NCBI GenBank assembly: GCA_017591395.1
Contig: WEDG01005637.1
Span: 62,001-126,000 of the forward strand
DNA from: Schistocephalus solidus
Lineage: Eukaryota; Platyhelminthes; Cestoda; Diphyllobothriidea; Diphyllobothriidae
Length of the DNA stretch: 64,000 nucleotides
Direction of reading: 5' to 3'
The notes below the pieces were generated by a model. The model was not told the origin of the DNA. It ran no database searches and saw only the letters and a list, made by a program, of their open reading frames with translations. The position numbers were made by a program, and so were the translations under genes. Positions 1 to 10,763 of this stretch are shown piece after piece (the stretch's first letter is position 1; each line of letters begins with the position of its first letter).

Positions 1-153
1 CTCTTTTATCGGTAGTATTACTGTCAGTCACAAGGAATTCTCGATTTTGTAAATATCAACCGAAATTTATTACACGTTTATGGTCAGATATAAGTCTCAT
101 TGGGCATATTTACTCATGAAATACTGATAGTTTGTTCTCTGAACTCGGATGAG

Positions 154-178
154 TAATAATAATAATAATAATAATAAT
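154..178. repeat. (TAA)n microsatellite
   Basis: About eight TAA units in a row. A further ATA/TAA-rich tract lies at about 490-533. It is a simple repeat with no coding meaning. Confidence 0.9.
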
Positions 179-324
179 ACGCTAAGGGAGAAGTGCGTAG
201 CTTCACCCTTTCTCATTTTTGACATTTCTAGTGGTTGACTGCTAGAAAAGTTAAAGGCTTCGGGAGGCAGTTACTGAGTGAAATTTCCCAATATCCTAGG
301 TGCTAAAATTATTGAGTCCTCGAA

Positions 325-396
<72 letters not shown>
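325..396. repeat. (TAC)24 microsatellite
   Basis: Twenty-four perfect TAC units. The tract sits about 20 bp beyond a 3'-end fragment of the LINE/SINE tail (about 415-470). Read on the minus strand, the retroelement tail therefore runs into a (GTA)n tract, the kind of short-tandem 3' tail seen on RTE-type LINEs. The open frames across it (poly-Thr, poly-Leu) are artefacts. Confidence 0.9.
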
Positions 397-397
<1 letters not shown>

Positions 398-414
398 GAT
401 ATTTCGACCATCAA

Positions 415-470
415 TTTCTACGATGTCCACCATATGCTCCACGGAAGGGTGGTGCAGGGACGGTGACTAC
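415..470 (-). repeat. 3'-end fragment of the LINE/SINE tail
   Basis: About 55 bp matching the extreme 3' tail shared by the RTE-like LINE and the SINE in this window (the conserved block around GTCCACC...GCTCCA...GGTGCAGGGACGGTGAC on the plus strand). It is flanked by TAC and TAA microsatellites. I interpret it as a severely 5'-truncated insertion. Confidence 0.65.
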
Positions 471-1276
471 TACTTCCACTACCACTACTACTAATAATAA
501 TAATAATAATAATAATAACAATAATAATAATAACCAGACATAACTCTATTGGATAGTAAATCGGCGAAAGAAGTCCTTGGGTCACTTGAGGGAGGTTACC
601 ATTCCAACTCTGTTCTCTGCCCCAAGGCCTCCAGTTTTCCCACCACCCTGAAGTAATCCAGTCCCAGTTTTTACGGTGCCATCGTAGCTCACTGTGCGTC
701 AGCTTGCTTGTTGTATCGCAACCTGGTTCTCACTCGTACGTTCTCCGCCCACGCTCGCCATGTATCACTGTCAAAACCCACCTGAAACAACTAGAGACTC
801 GTATGGTTGACCAGGAATCTCTACCCCGTCTTCCAGAGGCGACTAATGTGAATGATCAAACACCAACGCTAAGCGGATTTTTATTTCTCCCTTTCATTCA
901 TTTGTTAATTACGTTCAAGGTAGTATCTGTCACGTACAATGGGGTTGTTTGAGGCATTTTCCAACGCTGTGGAGGTGCTAATGAAGAGCGAAAATTTCCC
1001 TCCGAAGCTGTGGCGGCGATGGTGGTGGTGAGGGCAATTAGGAAGATTTTTCAAGTGCACCCACACTGATAGAACACAGTAGGATGCTAATTGATTGCTT
1101 AGCAGCTGTCTTCAGCCGACAATGCCAATCTTGGCTTTGACTACCTGAGAATTCTATTCCGAACTTTTGGTTTAATGATCTGCGAGGGAGCCACGGGACC
1201 GTTGTCCTGCCAGTTGCAGTGAGGGCGTTCAGCGATCTGATGTTTAAACAGTCAAGCCTATTCCATATAGTTCGCA
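471..1276. other. No gene seen
   Basis: Short open frames only, with no motif, splice pattern or homology that I recognise. Around 1200-1240 there is a short stretch resembling plus-strand 16015-16060, suggesting a low-copy dispersed repeat. Confidence 0.5.
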
Positions 1277-1873
1277 GGGGATTTAAACTTATTCTTCGAC
1301 TGAATAAGAATAAGTTCTATTGTTGATAATAATGAAGCTTTCTTTATTACTTTTTTTATCTGGCTGCGGCTGCTTTACCTACTGTCTTGGTGTGATTTCG
1401 ATGCAACTTTATTTCTCATCATTCCAGAGGGTCGAAATCAATTGATGAGATTTCGATTACGGATCCAATGTAGGAGTTTACATTTTAACGCACATTGGCG
1501 ATACCAGTGTTGGATCTTGATGAAATATTTAGTGAATGAAGATTTAATGATCACATCTGTCAATTATTTTGCGAAAGATTCCCCTTGAGTATCTGGGCCT
1601 TGAATGGAACACTTGAAATCCCAATATAAGTAGACGAGGTAAAATTTGCAGTCCAACATTAGTATACTTGTGGCCATCTTTTATTTGGAGATGCAACTGT
1701 GGGATTATTAAAACCACGGCTCATGCATTGATGGTCCATAGCTCTTCGGATTTTGTCAGAGTACTGATGATAGATCCTTCTACGTAAAAAAGCGAGATGC
1801 AATAACATTGACCCCCTGGCATTGAGGGCGAAGTACACGCAGGTTAAAACAGTACATTCTGACGAATGGCCAG
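1277..1873 (+). repeat. ~600 bp dispersed repeat, copy A
   Basis: Matches 3598-4213 in direct orientation from a GGGATTTAA start, through a block around GATTTCGATTACGGATCC, to a CTGACGAATG-CCAG end. Similarity is extensive but with many substitutions and small indels, so the copies are old. No open frame runs through it, and no terminal inverted repeat or tRNA-like head is obvious. The family is unrecognised. Confidence 0.75.
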
Positions 1874-2490
1874 CCTATCGGCGACCTAATCAAGTGGGGT
1901 ACGAGCGAAAACCTTCAATCAACAGGAAAATGAAATCGGTCCGAATACAGGGGCGAACACCCAGGAAATCGAGAGGACTTGGTTAGATAGCAAGATTTAA
2001 CTTTTTAACAAAAATCGCAGAGTTCCGCAGCATTTACTTCAAGGGCACTTGGATGAAGACTACTGGTGTGTTAAAAGGAGACGAAGACATATTTTTAAGC
2101 TAATTGTAATTTTTGAGCAGAACCTATTATGATAAAAGTTCGGCTATAGTAGAACGCCGATGGTAGGAATTACTGTATGTAGTAGTACCGTTTTTTTAGG
2201 TCTGTATATACGAACAAGATTGAGGAGAATCATCATAAGAGAAATATGGACCCACAGTGCGGCCAGCACTATAAGACAGTTCATGTGACCTGACAGTTAG
2301 ATTATCACAAACGATGACACCCAGCACTGCCTAGCGAGACTGGCTCAGCAGCGATGACTTATGACTGAAGTCTATTATGTGAAGCATGCTTGTGCGGCAT
2401 CTACCTCACTCAAACTTCACTCAACCGCTTTTTCCCGATGGCGGCACACATTCTAGACGACCTTAAGTGTGCTCGGGTGCACTGACTGAT
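1874..2490. other. No gene seen
   Basis: No supported exon, RNA gene or repeat boundary was found here. Confidence 0.45.
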
Positions 2491-2643
2491 ATGGCCAAAA
2501 AGCACGTTTATATTTGCCATATGATCTGGCTCCAACTGCATGTACCAGAGTACAAAGAAGGGCGGTTCCGATTTCTACTGGACGATGAACGCCATAAACA
2601 CTGTATTGACGAGGAATTATGGCAGCTTAACCCCCAGGTCTGA
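2491..2643 (+). CDS. Small unrecognised open frame (possible exon)
   Basis: An ATG-initiated frame of 50 codons whose composition looks protein-like: hydrophobic and charged residues mixed, with an acidic/basic patch near its middle (DDERHKHCIDEELW). The last sense codons read CAG GTC before TGA, so the CAG|GT could instead be a splice donor. I do not recognise a family, and neighbouring sequence offers no partner exon. It may be a remnant of a host gene or of an unnamed transposon. Confidence 0.2.
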   Translation: MAKKHVYICHMIWLQLHVPEYKEGRFRFLLDDERHKHCIDEELWQLNPQV

Positions 2644-2947
2644 GAAGGATCGAGGTAGCCATCAGTTTGCAACCTTCGAAACCACGATCCGTAGCGTATC
2701 GTGAAGGGTTCAAGCACGTCTAATTTATTATCTTGCTAGGTGCTCTGATGCACCGTAAGAATGGATGCCTATATGTCGGCCTCATTGCCTCTTCCGTGCA
2801 TCATTCAATTACCTCAGGCTGTCAGTCAACTTGTAATGCGATCAGGAAGGAATAACTGGCTCAGTATTAAGATAAAGAAATAAGCCCTGTCACGCATAGC
2901 GCAGCCTGGTTAGAGAGGAGGAGGGATACACAAAAGTTCAACCGTCG

Positions 2948-3374
2948 AAGTCCGACGATGTCCACCGTGTGCTCCACAGTATGGTGGTGCACGGACGGTG
3001 ACTTGCGCGGGCATTAGTTTTAAGCGATAGTAGACTTGTGCTGCAGCTTCCACTCTCTCGCTCTCTCTCACCCTTACCCGCCCGTGCCCGGTGTTAAGAC
3101 AGAGTCAATATGACCGGAGGCGAGGGTTGGCACACGTGGCGAGCGCAACAAGAGACTTAACTGACCGTACAGCCACACCTGAATCAAATCTCTCAGGTAC
3201 CATAAAGGGCCAGTGACTGGTTCGGTGGGAACCTGCACCTACGCATGCCACCACGTTCCCCCACAGGTTCGGCATTTTTTACGGGAGCTAAACACAAATA
3301 GAGCATGCCATGCCCTGACCCTGGCCCCCGTGTTGGTCCAGCGCAGCTACCACGCGGCCCTTTTTGGGGGCACA
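2948..3374 (-). mobile_element. SINE-like non-autonomous element, copy S1
   Basis: Read on the minus strand, this ~430 bp unit starts at a GGGTGTGCCCCC-type end, carries a tRNA-like box-B sequence around TTTAGCTCCCGT, and then the ~230 bp tail shared with the LINE 3' end (CTTGACTCTGTCTTAACACCGGGC, then CACCGTCCGTGCACCACC, then GTGGACATCGTCGGAC). The same unit recurs at 27479-27752, 27772-28145 and 62985-63400. It has no coding capacity and would depend on LINE proteins. Confidence 0.7.
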
Positions 3375-3597
3375 CCCGGTCGCATACGCGCAGTTGCGTC
3401 CCCACACTCTTCTACAGCGAAGACATAGAGGCACATCGTTATGCGACCTGGGACTTTACAGCCGAACATTTCAGGTGGACAACCTCATCGTAGGAACGCG
3501 CGCGCGAAGGCCCGACCCCCATGCAAAGTCAAGTCTTTCGGGCAAGCCAGCAGCCACTCCATGTCTCCCTGCTAGGCACTGAGACAACGAAATCTAC

Positions 3598-4213
3598 GGG
3601 ATTTAAGCTTCTTCTTTGATTGAAGAAAAATAAGTTCTAGTTCTATTGTTTATATTAGTGAAGTCGTCTTTAATTGTTTTGTTTTACCTGGCACTACGTA
3701 CCATCTTTGGGGGGGGGGATTTTAACGCAACTTTGTTTCTTATCATTTCGAACGGTCAAAATTAATGAATGAGATTTCGATTACGGATCCAATGTACGAG
3801 GTTGCATCTTAATGCACATCGGCGAAAGCAGTGTAGGATTTTGATGAAATATTCAGTGAAAGTAGATTTAATGATCACACCTGTCAATTATTTTGAGAAA
3901 GATTCACCTTGGGCATCTGGGTTTTGAATGGAACGTTGAAAAGCCCAATATAAATCGCCGAGGTAAAATTTGCAGGCCAACATTAGTATACTTGTGGTCT
4001 TCTTTTAGTTGGAGCTATACCTGCCATAGAAAACGATGAGGATCCAGTAAAGAATTATTGGAGCCACGGCTCACGCATTGATGGTCTTTGGATTGTGCCA
4101 AGGTACCGATGTTGGATACTTTTACGTACACAAGCGAGATAAAGCATCGTTTATCCCTAGCATTGAAGGCGACGTAGACGCAGGTTCAACAGTACATCCT
4201 GACGAATGACCAG
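3598..4213 (+). repeat. ~600 bp dispersed repeat, copy B
   Basis: Direct, diverged counterpart of 1277-1873. This copy carries a G homopolymer near 3709-3718 and an extra ~15 bp around 4040. The two copies lie about 2.3 kb apart with a SINE between them. The arrangement resembles solo or paired terminal repeats, but no internal retroelement coding sequence is present. Confidence 0.75.
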
Positions 4214-4820
4214 GGTAGCACGCGGACGCAACCTGATGCACGCAGCAGCCATCCCATTATTCCATTATAGTTCTGGCTGTGGTTCCGTCAGCCTGAGTAT
4301 TAACGGCCATCTGTCCCATATCATCAATGGTGGCACATTACTGGGGGACTGATAATCAATGTGGTACGTATGGCATCTTCTCCTCGAGACAGAGAGATAG
4401 AGACACAGGACCCTTTGTGTTTTTCTAAGGCCTGCTACGTGTGGAGGATGTGAAGAGAGAATATAGGGTGCACGTCGGGAAGGTGCCGTGCAAGTCCAGT
4501 TTATCTAAAATTCATACTTAGATCAACAATGTGATCCGACTAGGAGGGCTGTAGTTACTAGAGTTGTTACCTGCAAATTTACTTTATTAACCATCCTTTT
4601 TCAGTTGTCCCTATGTTGACTGTATTCTTCTGCTTTTTCCATCCATTTCTTTATCTATTTTTCTCTTCTCCGTCTTGAACTTTCCTCTTTTTCACGGATG
4701 GAAGCGAACATGTGAGCCCCAGGTTCTCGTTGAAAAGATTATGAACGAGGGATCACTAAAACAGTAGTTGGATTAGCCTGGGATTTCGGACTCGGCACAA
4801 TAACTGTTCTAGAACTCGTA
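4214..4820. other. No gene seen
   Basis: No supported coding or RNA feature. The stretch 4600-4700 is pyrimidine-rich. Confidence 0.45.
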
Positions 4821-5583
4821 CGCCCCCTTCCCTCGTAGGAACTGGCCACTGAATTATGTGTGTGTGATTCGAGAACATCGCGATTGCCTACAGACCCGTG
4901 GAAACTCTCCGATAGTTAGGGCTAATATTCCACTTATCATCCGACAGAATAACTCCTCCTGAACCCAGGGGGAGCAACCGAAAACAAAGAGAGCAGACGA
5001 AACCTTCTGTCGCGGAACATGAAAACCGAGTGGAGTGCAAAGCATAAAGAAAACAAACGCGGTTAAGAGAAGCGAGAGGAGAACAACAAGTAGATGTGTG
5101 ATGTATGGGTTAGAGTGAAACGAAAGGGGAGTCGGAATGAATAACAAGCGAAAGAAAATATCGATGAATGGGTAGAAAGAAGAGAAGATGAACGCGCGCT
5201 CACTGGCAGAATAGGCGTATTATTCTGGGCTTCCGATCCAATACAGGAGACTATCCCCAAGACTGTCAGCAGGCAAAAACAAATGAACAGATTTTCTAGT
5301 CAAATCTAGAGGAAGGAGGGGGAGAAGGAGAAGAAAAAGCGGAATAAGAAGAAGAAGAAGATGAAGAAAAAGAAGAAGAAGAAGGAGGAGGAGGAGGAGG
5401 AGGAGGGAGGGGTTATGAGGGAGGGGTAGTTTTCATGATAAGGCTGGCTCCACGCCGTCTCACAACGTGGTGACGGCGTATGTCCTTGGCATAGGATTGG
5501 ATCACGCCTCCTGGTCGCATGAGCGTAGTGCGTGAGGACAGGGGGAATAAAACCATTTTTGTTGATCAAATTGGTTTCGAGCA
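4821..5583 (-). mobile_element. Inverted 3'-end copy of the Penelope-like element
   Basis: This block is the reverse complement of about 13311-14133. On the minus strand it begins in the last part of the endonuclease region (residues reading LLETNLINKNGF), passes through a (GAA/GGA) purine tract (plus strand about 5330-5410) and ends at the same GGGGGC...GGAACTGGCC end as the plus-strand copy. Penelope-like elements often carry partial copies of themselves in inverted or tandem orientation, so this is probably part of the same complex insertion, later split by LINE copy 1. No intact protein is encoded. Confidence 0.75.
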
Positions 5584-5805
5584 ACCGAGCTCCGAAGAAT
5601 ACTGCGCTAAACAGACACGTTTTCGTAAGCAAATGACGAGAGTGTTTACTGTCTTACGACCGTTACCTAGACTTACGCAAGTGACAAACTGGCCTTTAAA
5701 AAATGCTAGAGTGCACAACATTGTTAGGCGAATCTGTTGCTGATTCTCTCGACTGAACAATGTCTACTCTGGCAAAAAAGAGACAGGAGCTATAACGAAC
5801 GGGCT

Positions 5806-5995
5806 AAGACCAGAACTCGAGATAATTGAAACCCGAATACAAAAAGAAACGTGTGATTCACCGTCTATTGTTGAAGCAGTTAAGCGAAAAGGCAATGAGA
5901 TTGCTAAAACATGAAGCTTACATCAACATAGTGGATGCCAAACCAGACGAAATAATAGCTGCACTTGAAGTCATGCTAGCAAGAACTGATGATTG
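5806..5995 (+). other. Unrecognised open stretch beside the LINE 3' end
   Basis: About 60 codons without a stop before the frame enters LINE tail sequence. The composition is lysine- and leucine-rich and helical-looking (KKKRVIHRLLLKQL, then EAYINIVDAKPDEIIAALEV). It is not the LINE or the Penelope RT as I can read them. It could be the remains of another element or of a host exon. Everything after about 5995 is noncoding LINE 3' tail. Confidence 0.25.
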
Positions 5996-6840
5996 TTCTA
6001 CCATCGATTTTGACGAGGTCCACCGTATGCTTCACACCAGGTGGTGCAGGGACGGTGACTTGCGCGTGAATTAGTTTTGAGCGATAGTAGCCTTGCGCTG
6101 CAGCTATCGCACTCTCTCCTCCTCACCCACCTGAGCCCGGTGTCAAGACAGAGTCAAGAAGACCGGAGATGGGAGAGGGCGCAGGTGGCTGGCACGGCCG
6201 GAGCCGCCCCTGAGTGTACCACCAGACTTGACTCGGATCCCACGGAGTGGGAGTGCCATAAAGGCCACATTAAGAAGGAGACATTGCAGCCTGAATCTCA
6301 GTCCGCCCGTCAGCCACTCAACACAAAACACACATTGGGCTGACCACGCGGTCCGAGTTATCCCGTCAGTTGGCGACCTTCCTAGCCACGGCTTTTAGCG
6401 CACTGTGATAGCTTCAAGCGCATCAGATTGTTTATAGTAAGGAAAATGTGCTGAGCTGTTGACCACACTCTCTCCCCCACCCCCACGATAAGACCACCAT
6501 CCGAGCCAGTCGGTTGTCTGAGGTGGGAGTGGGCGCATTGGCTGACGGGTCGGCATACCCGTCTTCGCGCACCACAGCACGACCTGGCCCCCATAACGCA
6601 CACACCAGGATTTACTTACTCAGGGGGTATGGAGGAGCCATCGCCGTCTGACTCCCAGTCCATTGGTCAGCCACTCGACACACACAGCACATACACTGGG
6701 CTGACGGCGTGGTCTGGTGTACGCGTCAGATTGGCAGCCTTCCAAGCCGCGGTTTCTAGGAAACCTTGTTATTCTCAGGTACGTGATGATGTTGAGGGTG
6801 TTGTCTATGTATTGTTGTAGATGGTGTGCGTTGATGTGGC
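5993..6840 (-). other. LINE copy 1, 3' untranslated region
   Basis: Noncoding tail of the LINE. It contains two diverged direct copies of a ~130 bp module (about 6620-6750 and 6240-6390) with the shared words CTTGGAAGG, TGGCTGACC and GAGTCAGAC. The final ~230 bp are the part shared with the SINE. The same arrangement occurs in copy 2 at about 32743-32870 and 33100-33230. Confidence 0.75.
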
Positions 6841-7302
6841 TTAGCCTCCGGTGGTTGAACGCAGGTTATAGCGGAGGTGCATGTGTCCTAATAGACCCAT
6901 GCGGTGTGTAAATGTGCGGCAGCAGTGAGGGCAGTGGAGGCGGGTGTGGTGACTGTATGTCGGAGCCCCAGGCACTGGTTCACCAGCCTTCGTTCGATGG
7001 ATTCGCAGGTGACTGTCCAGGCTGATGCGTGAGTTGAAGTTGCGGGCGCATTGTGGGCAGTAGAAATCAGTAGGGGCTAGGGGGATGTCATTCATGTTAG
7101 TGGGGGTGGCAATGGTGGTAAGAATGGCAGGAGCGAATGGGGTGCATGATGTATCGGTGTTGTCGGCATTGCGGTGAATTCCGCTGTAATGTATGCGTAT
7201 GGGACCGAATAGGCCCATGTGATGAGTGAATGCGCGAGGAAAGTGAGGACAGAGGAAGCGACGATCTCTGCTGTGTCTTTGGTGCTCCAGGCACTGGTTC
7301 AT
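6841..7302 (-). pseudogene. LINE copy 1, distal C2H2 zinc-finger segment
   Basis: Continuation of the LINE polyprotein after a frameshift near 7260-7300. It contains three finger-like units: one degenerate (second Cys changed, CPHFPRAF), one intact-looking (CPQCARNF...HLRIH) and one near the C-terminus (CPHCCRTFTHRMGLLGHM). Linkers carry the repeated phrase EPVPGAP. Such fingers probably bind the element RNA or target DNA (inference). The frame ends at 6841. Confidence 0.8.
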
Positions 7303-8113
7303 CAGTCTCTGTACGATGGATTCGCAAGTGACCGACCAGGCCGATGCGTGAGGTGAATAAGCGGTCGCATTTAGGACAGATTAGGAGAGATTCCCCATCG
7401 CTGATGGTGGTGGTTGTGGTGGTGATGGTAGAGAAGGCGAAGGCGGTGGTGGTTGCGGCGGTGGGAGTAACAGGCGATGAATATTGGGATGTGGTCTCTA
7501 TGATGGTGGGAGTAATGGAATTGATTCCAGGAGTGAGGGTGGGAGAGTCAGAAGGAGGGTTGGCCGAATTTGACGTAGAAATTTGAATTGTCGGATTGTT
7601 GGTGCATGGCGTCCGAATATGTCCAACCAGGCTGATTCGTGCGCGGAAGATGCGTTGACAGCGCGGGCATGTTGGCAGGGCCTGGGCATTGGCGGCGTTG
7701 GTTCGGGGCGTTGGTGACTTTCGTGCCGCTTTTTTGGCCTTGGCGACGGCGATCCGGTTCCCCTCATAGATTGCTGAACCAGTCTTCACGGATTTCCTCC
7801 ATGCCGGTCTATCCTGGGCGAGGTCCTCCCAGGTCACGGGGTTGATTTGCAGTTGCTTCAGCGGTTTCTTCCAAGTGTCCTTGTAGCGTCGTTTTTGACC
7901 TCCCTGTCGGCGAGCACCCGTAGCGACATCGCCGTAGAAAAGTCGTTTGGGTAGTCGCTCGTCGTCCATTCTTACCAGGTGGCCGCTCCATCGCAGTTGC
8001 ACTTGCCTCAGCATGGCGTGGATGCTGAGGATTCCGGTCCGCTCCAGGACTTCCGTGTCCGGGATCCTTTCTTGCCATATCAGCTTCAGTATTCTGCGGA
8101 GGCAGCTGAGATG
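7290..8113 (-). pseudogene. LINE copy 1, RT C-terminal region and proximal zinc fingers
   Basis: This segment is one base out of frame with the RT upstream: an extra T in a T-run (plus strand A-run 8114-8117). It contains [20 protein letters not shown], characteristic of the post-RT region of RTE-type LINEs, and a Lys/Arg-rich stretch. Two zinc fingers follow: CPRCQRIF (about 7600-7665, C2HC spacing) and CPKCDRLF (about 7315-7378). A Ser/Thr-rich spacer separates them. A second frameshift ends this frame inside the linker after the second finger. Confidence 0.85.
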
Positions 8114-9470
8114 AAAAGTGATTCAGCTTCCTGGCTTGGTTCGAGTAGACGGTCCAGGTCTCCGCTCCGTAAAGGAGTGTCGTCAAGACGACGGCCTTGT
8201 ACATCTTCAGTTTGGTGTTCAGGTGAATACCGTGGCGATTCCACACGGAGGCCTGCAGCCGGCCGAAGGCCTGACTAGCTTTGGAGATCCGTTGGGCAAC
8301 CTCGTCATCGATTATCGTGTTACGCGACATCGTGCTTCCTAGATAAGCGAAGGTTTCCACGTTTTTGAGTTGAGCACCGTTGACATTGATTCGATGAGCA
8401 TTGTATTCCGTGCTGGGTGGCGGCTGGTGAATGACAACCGTTTTGGCTGTACTGATTGTTAATCCAAAATCGGCGCAGCCTTCGGCGAAGAGGTCCATGC
8501 TCCTTTGCATGTCCTCCTCCGTCACGGTGTTAAGGGCGCAGTCGTCCGCGAAGAGCAAGTCATGGACTGTAGTCGTAGACACGCGCGTTGGAGCCTGCAT
8601 ACGCCGACTGTTGAGAAGGTGCCCGTCAGTTCTGTAGGCGATGCGGATACCAGGCTGCTCATAACGGTAGGCGTCCATCAGCAAAGCCGAGAACATGAGA
8701 CTGAAGAGGGTGGGGGCCAGTACGCAGCCCTGCTTCACTCCGTTGGTCACTGCGAATGCTTCGGATACCGTCCCGTTGTCAGTGACGCGCGCCGTCATCC
8801 CGTCATGAAGCTGACGCACCATGTGCGTGAACCGCTCAGGACAGCCGAATTTCTGCATGACTTTCCACAGTCCGTCACGATTCACCGTGTCAAAGGCTTT
8901 CGTTAGATCCACGAAGGTAGTGTATAGGAGAGTTCGCATCTCCTGGCACTTCTCTTGTAGCTGGCGGGCGGCAAAGATCATATTGGTTGTTCCGCGGTGT
9001 CGGCGGAAGCCACATTGGCTTTCCGGGAGCAGGCCCCGCTCTAGGTGACCGTTAAGACGATTGAGAAGGATACGGGCGAAGATCTTCCCGGCGATGTTGA
9101 GCAACGAGATGCCTCTGTGATTATCACAGAGTTGCCGGTTCCCCTTCCGTTTGTAGAGATGGACGATGGTCGCGTCTTTGAAATCCTGAGGAACTTGACC
9201 TTGGCGCCACATCTCCTGGAAGAGTGTTGTGAGTTCCGCCATCAGCCGGGGCCCACCGTGCTTGTAGACTTCCGGTGGGATTGCGTCGGATCCCGGTGCT
9301 TTACCGCTGGAAATCTGCTGCACGGCCCGGATGGTTTCTGGTAGGGAAGGCGGCAGATCCAGGTCATTGTTCGTGTCCACTGGAGGGAGCCAGTCAAAGG
9401 CAGCATCGAAAATGGCCGATGAGCAATTCAGGACACTTCTGAAGTGCTCGGCCCAGCGCTTCAGAATTTG
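8114..9470 (-). pseudogene. LINE copy 1, reverse transcriptase
   Basis: Reverse transcriptase of an RTE-like LINE, which would prime on nicked chromosomal DNA. The order of motifs is complete: [14 protein letters not shown], the YKRKGNR and [11 protein letters not shown] region, [22 protein letters not shown] (first catalytic Asp), [11 protein letters not shown], then [10 protein letters not shown] with the catalytic Asp pair intact, and [13 protein letters not shown] and LYGAETWT blocks. It is in the same frame as the endonuclease upstream, separated by a single TAG at 9471-9473. The catalytic residues look functional, but the frame is lost downstream at the T-run near 8114. Confidence 0.92.
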
Positions 9471-10691
9471 CTATTTATCTGTCAGTAGTGTTGTGCCGTC
9501 AGAGCTGAGCAGTGTTGCGGTCCCCTTCACACACGGGTCGTAGATGGCCTTGATGGCTTTTAAAAAGTTTATCATTTCATTTCGGTCCGCATACCCTTGG
9601 ATTTCCTCAGCCTTATGGATCATCCAGGCATCCGGCATCACCCATATCCGTTGCTGTACAAGGCGCAGGCATCTGAAGGAGGCTGCATTGGTGGTGTCAG
9701 TTCGAAGGTCCATGTAGGCTTTGTGTAGTCCATTCTTCTCGACGAGAAAGTTGCTGATGTCGGCGTCATTGTCGTCAAACCAGTCCTGGTGTTGATGGCG
9801 TGCGCGTCCGAGGACTTCGAGGGCGGTGGACTGGATGACATTTTGCAGTTGACACCATCGTGTCTCCACGGTAGCATTATCATCTGGAGCATGCAGGTCC
9901 TCCAGTTTCTCAGTTATTTGGTTGCTGAAATCAAAACAGTGATCAGGCAAATTTAATAAAAGAGTATCTAACTTACCTGGCGGTCGCTTACCTTGGGGCT
10001 TTCGTCGGGGTTGAAGTCGGAGCCTCATCTTGGAGATGACGAGGCGGTGATCCGTCCAACCATCGGAATCGCGGATCGACTTGGTTACCAGCACGTCCCT
10101 TCGATCTCGCCTCCGGACGAGAACATAGTCCAGCAGCTGCCAGAACCGCGATGGAGGGTGCATCCACGGGGCCTTCTCCCGCGTCGGAAGGCAGAAGAAA
10201 GTGTTGGTCAGCAGGAGACGGTGTTCCGCACACGTTAGCAGAAGAAGGAGGCCGTTATCGTTACAGCTACCGAGACCGTGGGGACCCAGCACTCCCTGCC
10301 AGGCAGCGTGGTCTGTCCCGACGCGGACGTTGAAGTCACCAAGGACAATTAACTTGTCCAACTTTGATACAGTCGCCAGCAGGGCATGCAGGTCCTCGTA
10401 GAATTTGTCCTTCGCTGCATCGGAGCTCGTCTTTGGGGGAGCGTAGGTGCTGATGATGTTGGCGAACTGGTCTCCCCGAAGAGGCAGGCCGAGGTTCATC
10501 AGGCGATCATTGATACCCTGTGGCAGACAGAGCAGACGTCCCACGATGTCGTTCCAGATGGCAAAGGCAACACCAGCATCGCTTTGCTCTGCCTTTGGCC
10601 GGCCGCTCCAGAAGAAGGTGTAGCTGGCACCCACATCCTCCAGCTGAGACTGCTCAGAGAATCGGGTCTCGCTGAGAGCAGCAATATCCAC
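9471..10691 (-). pseudogene. LINE copy 1, apurinic-like endonuclease and linker
   Basis: Endonuclease/exonuclease/phosphatase domain that nicks target DNA for target-primed reverse transcription. Visible motifs in order: ALSETRFSE (catalytic Glu), [16 protein letters not shown] (Asp-x-Asn), [10 protein letters not shown] and WTDHRLV (Asp-His pair). A ~170-residue linker follows, ending at an in-frame TAG. Upstream codons continue in frame to a TAA at 10761-10763; copy 2 has a TAA at the equivalent place, so the true start may be the downstream Met/Val region. No separate ORF1 is visible. Confidence 0.9.
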
Positions 10692-10763
10692 CTTGTAGAA
10701 TGCCAGTTCCCGAGCGACTAGCGCTGTCCTCTTTTCCAGCCGGTTGCTCCTAAGATTGTCTTA

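Noticed and set aside
278..494. Open frames of poly-Thr and poly-Leu
   Set aside because: They are translations of the (TAC)24 microsatellite.
3193..3582. Overlapping 60-72 codon frames on both strands
   Set aside because: They lie inside the noncoding SINE-like copy S1 and its flank; the frames are not kept in other copies.
7344..10721. Several plus-strand frames of 60-133 codons
   Set aside because: All are antisense shadows of the LINE copy 1 endonuclease, RT and zinc-finger frames.
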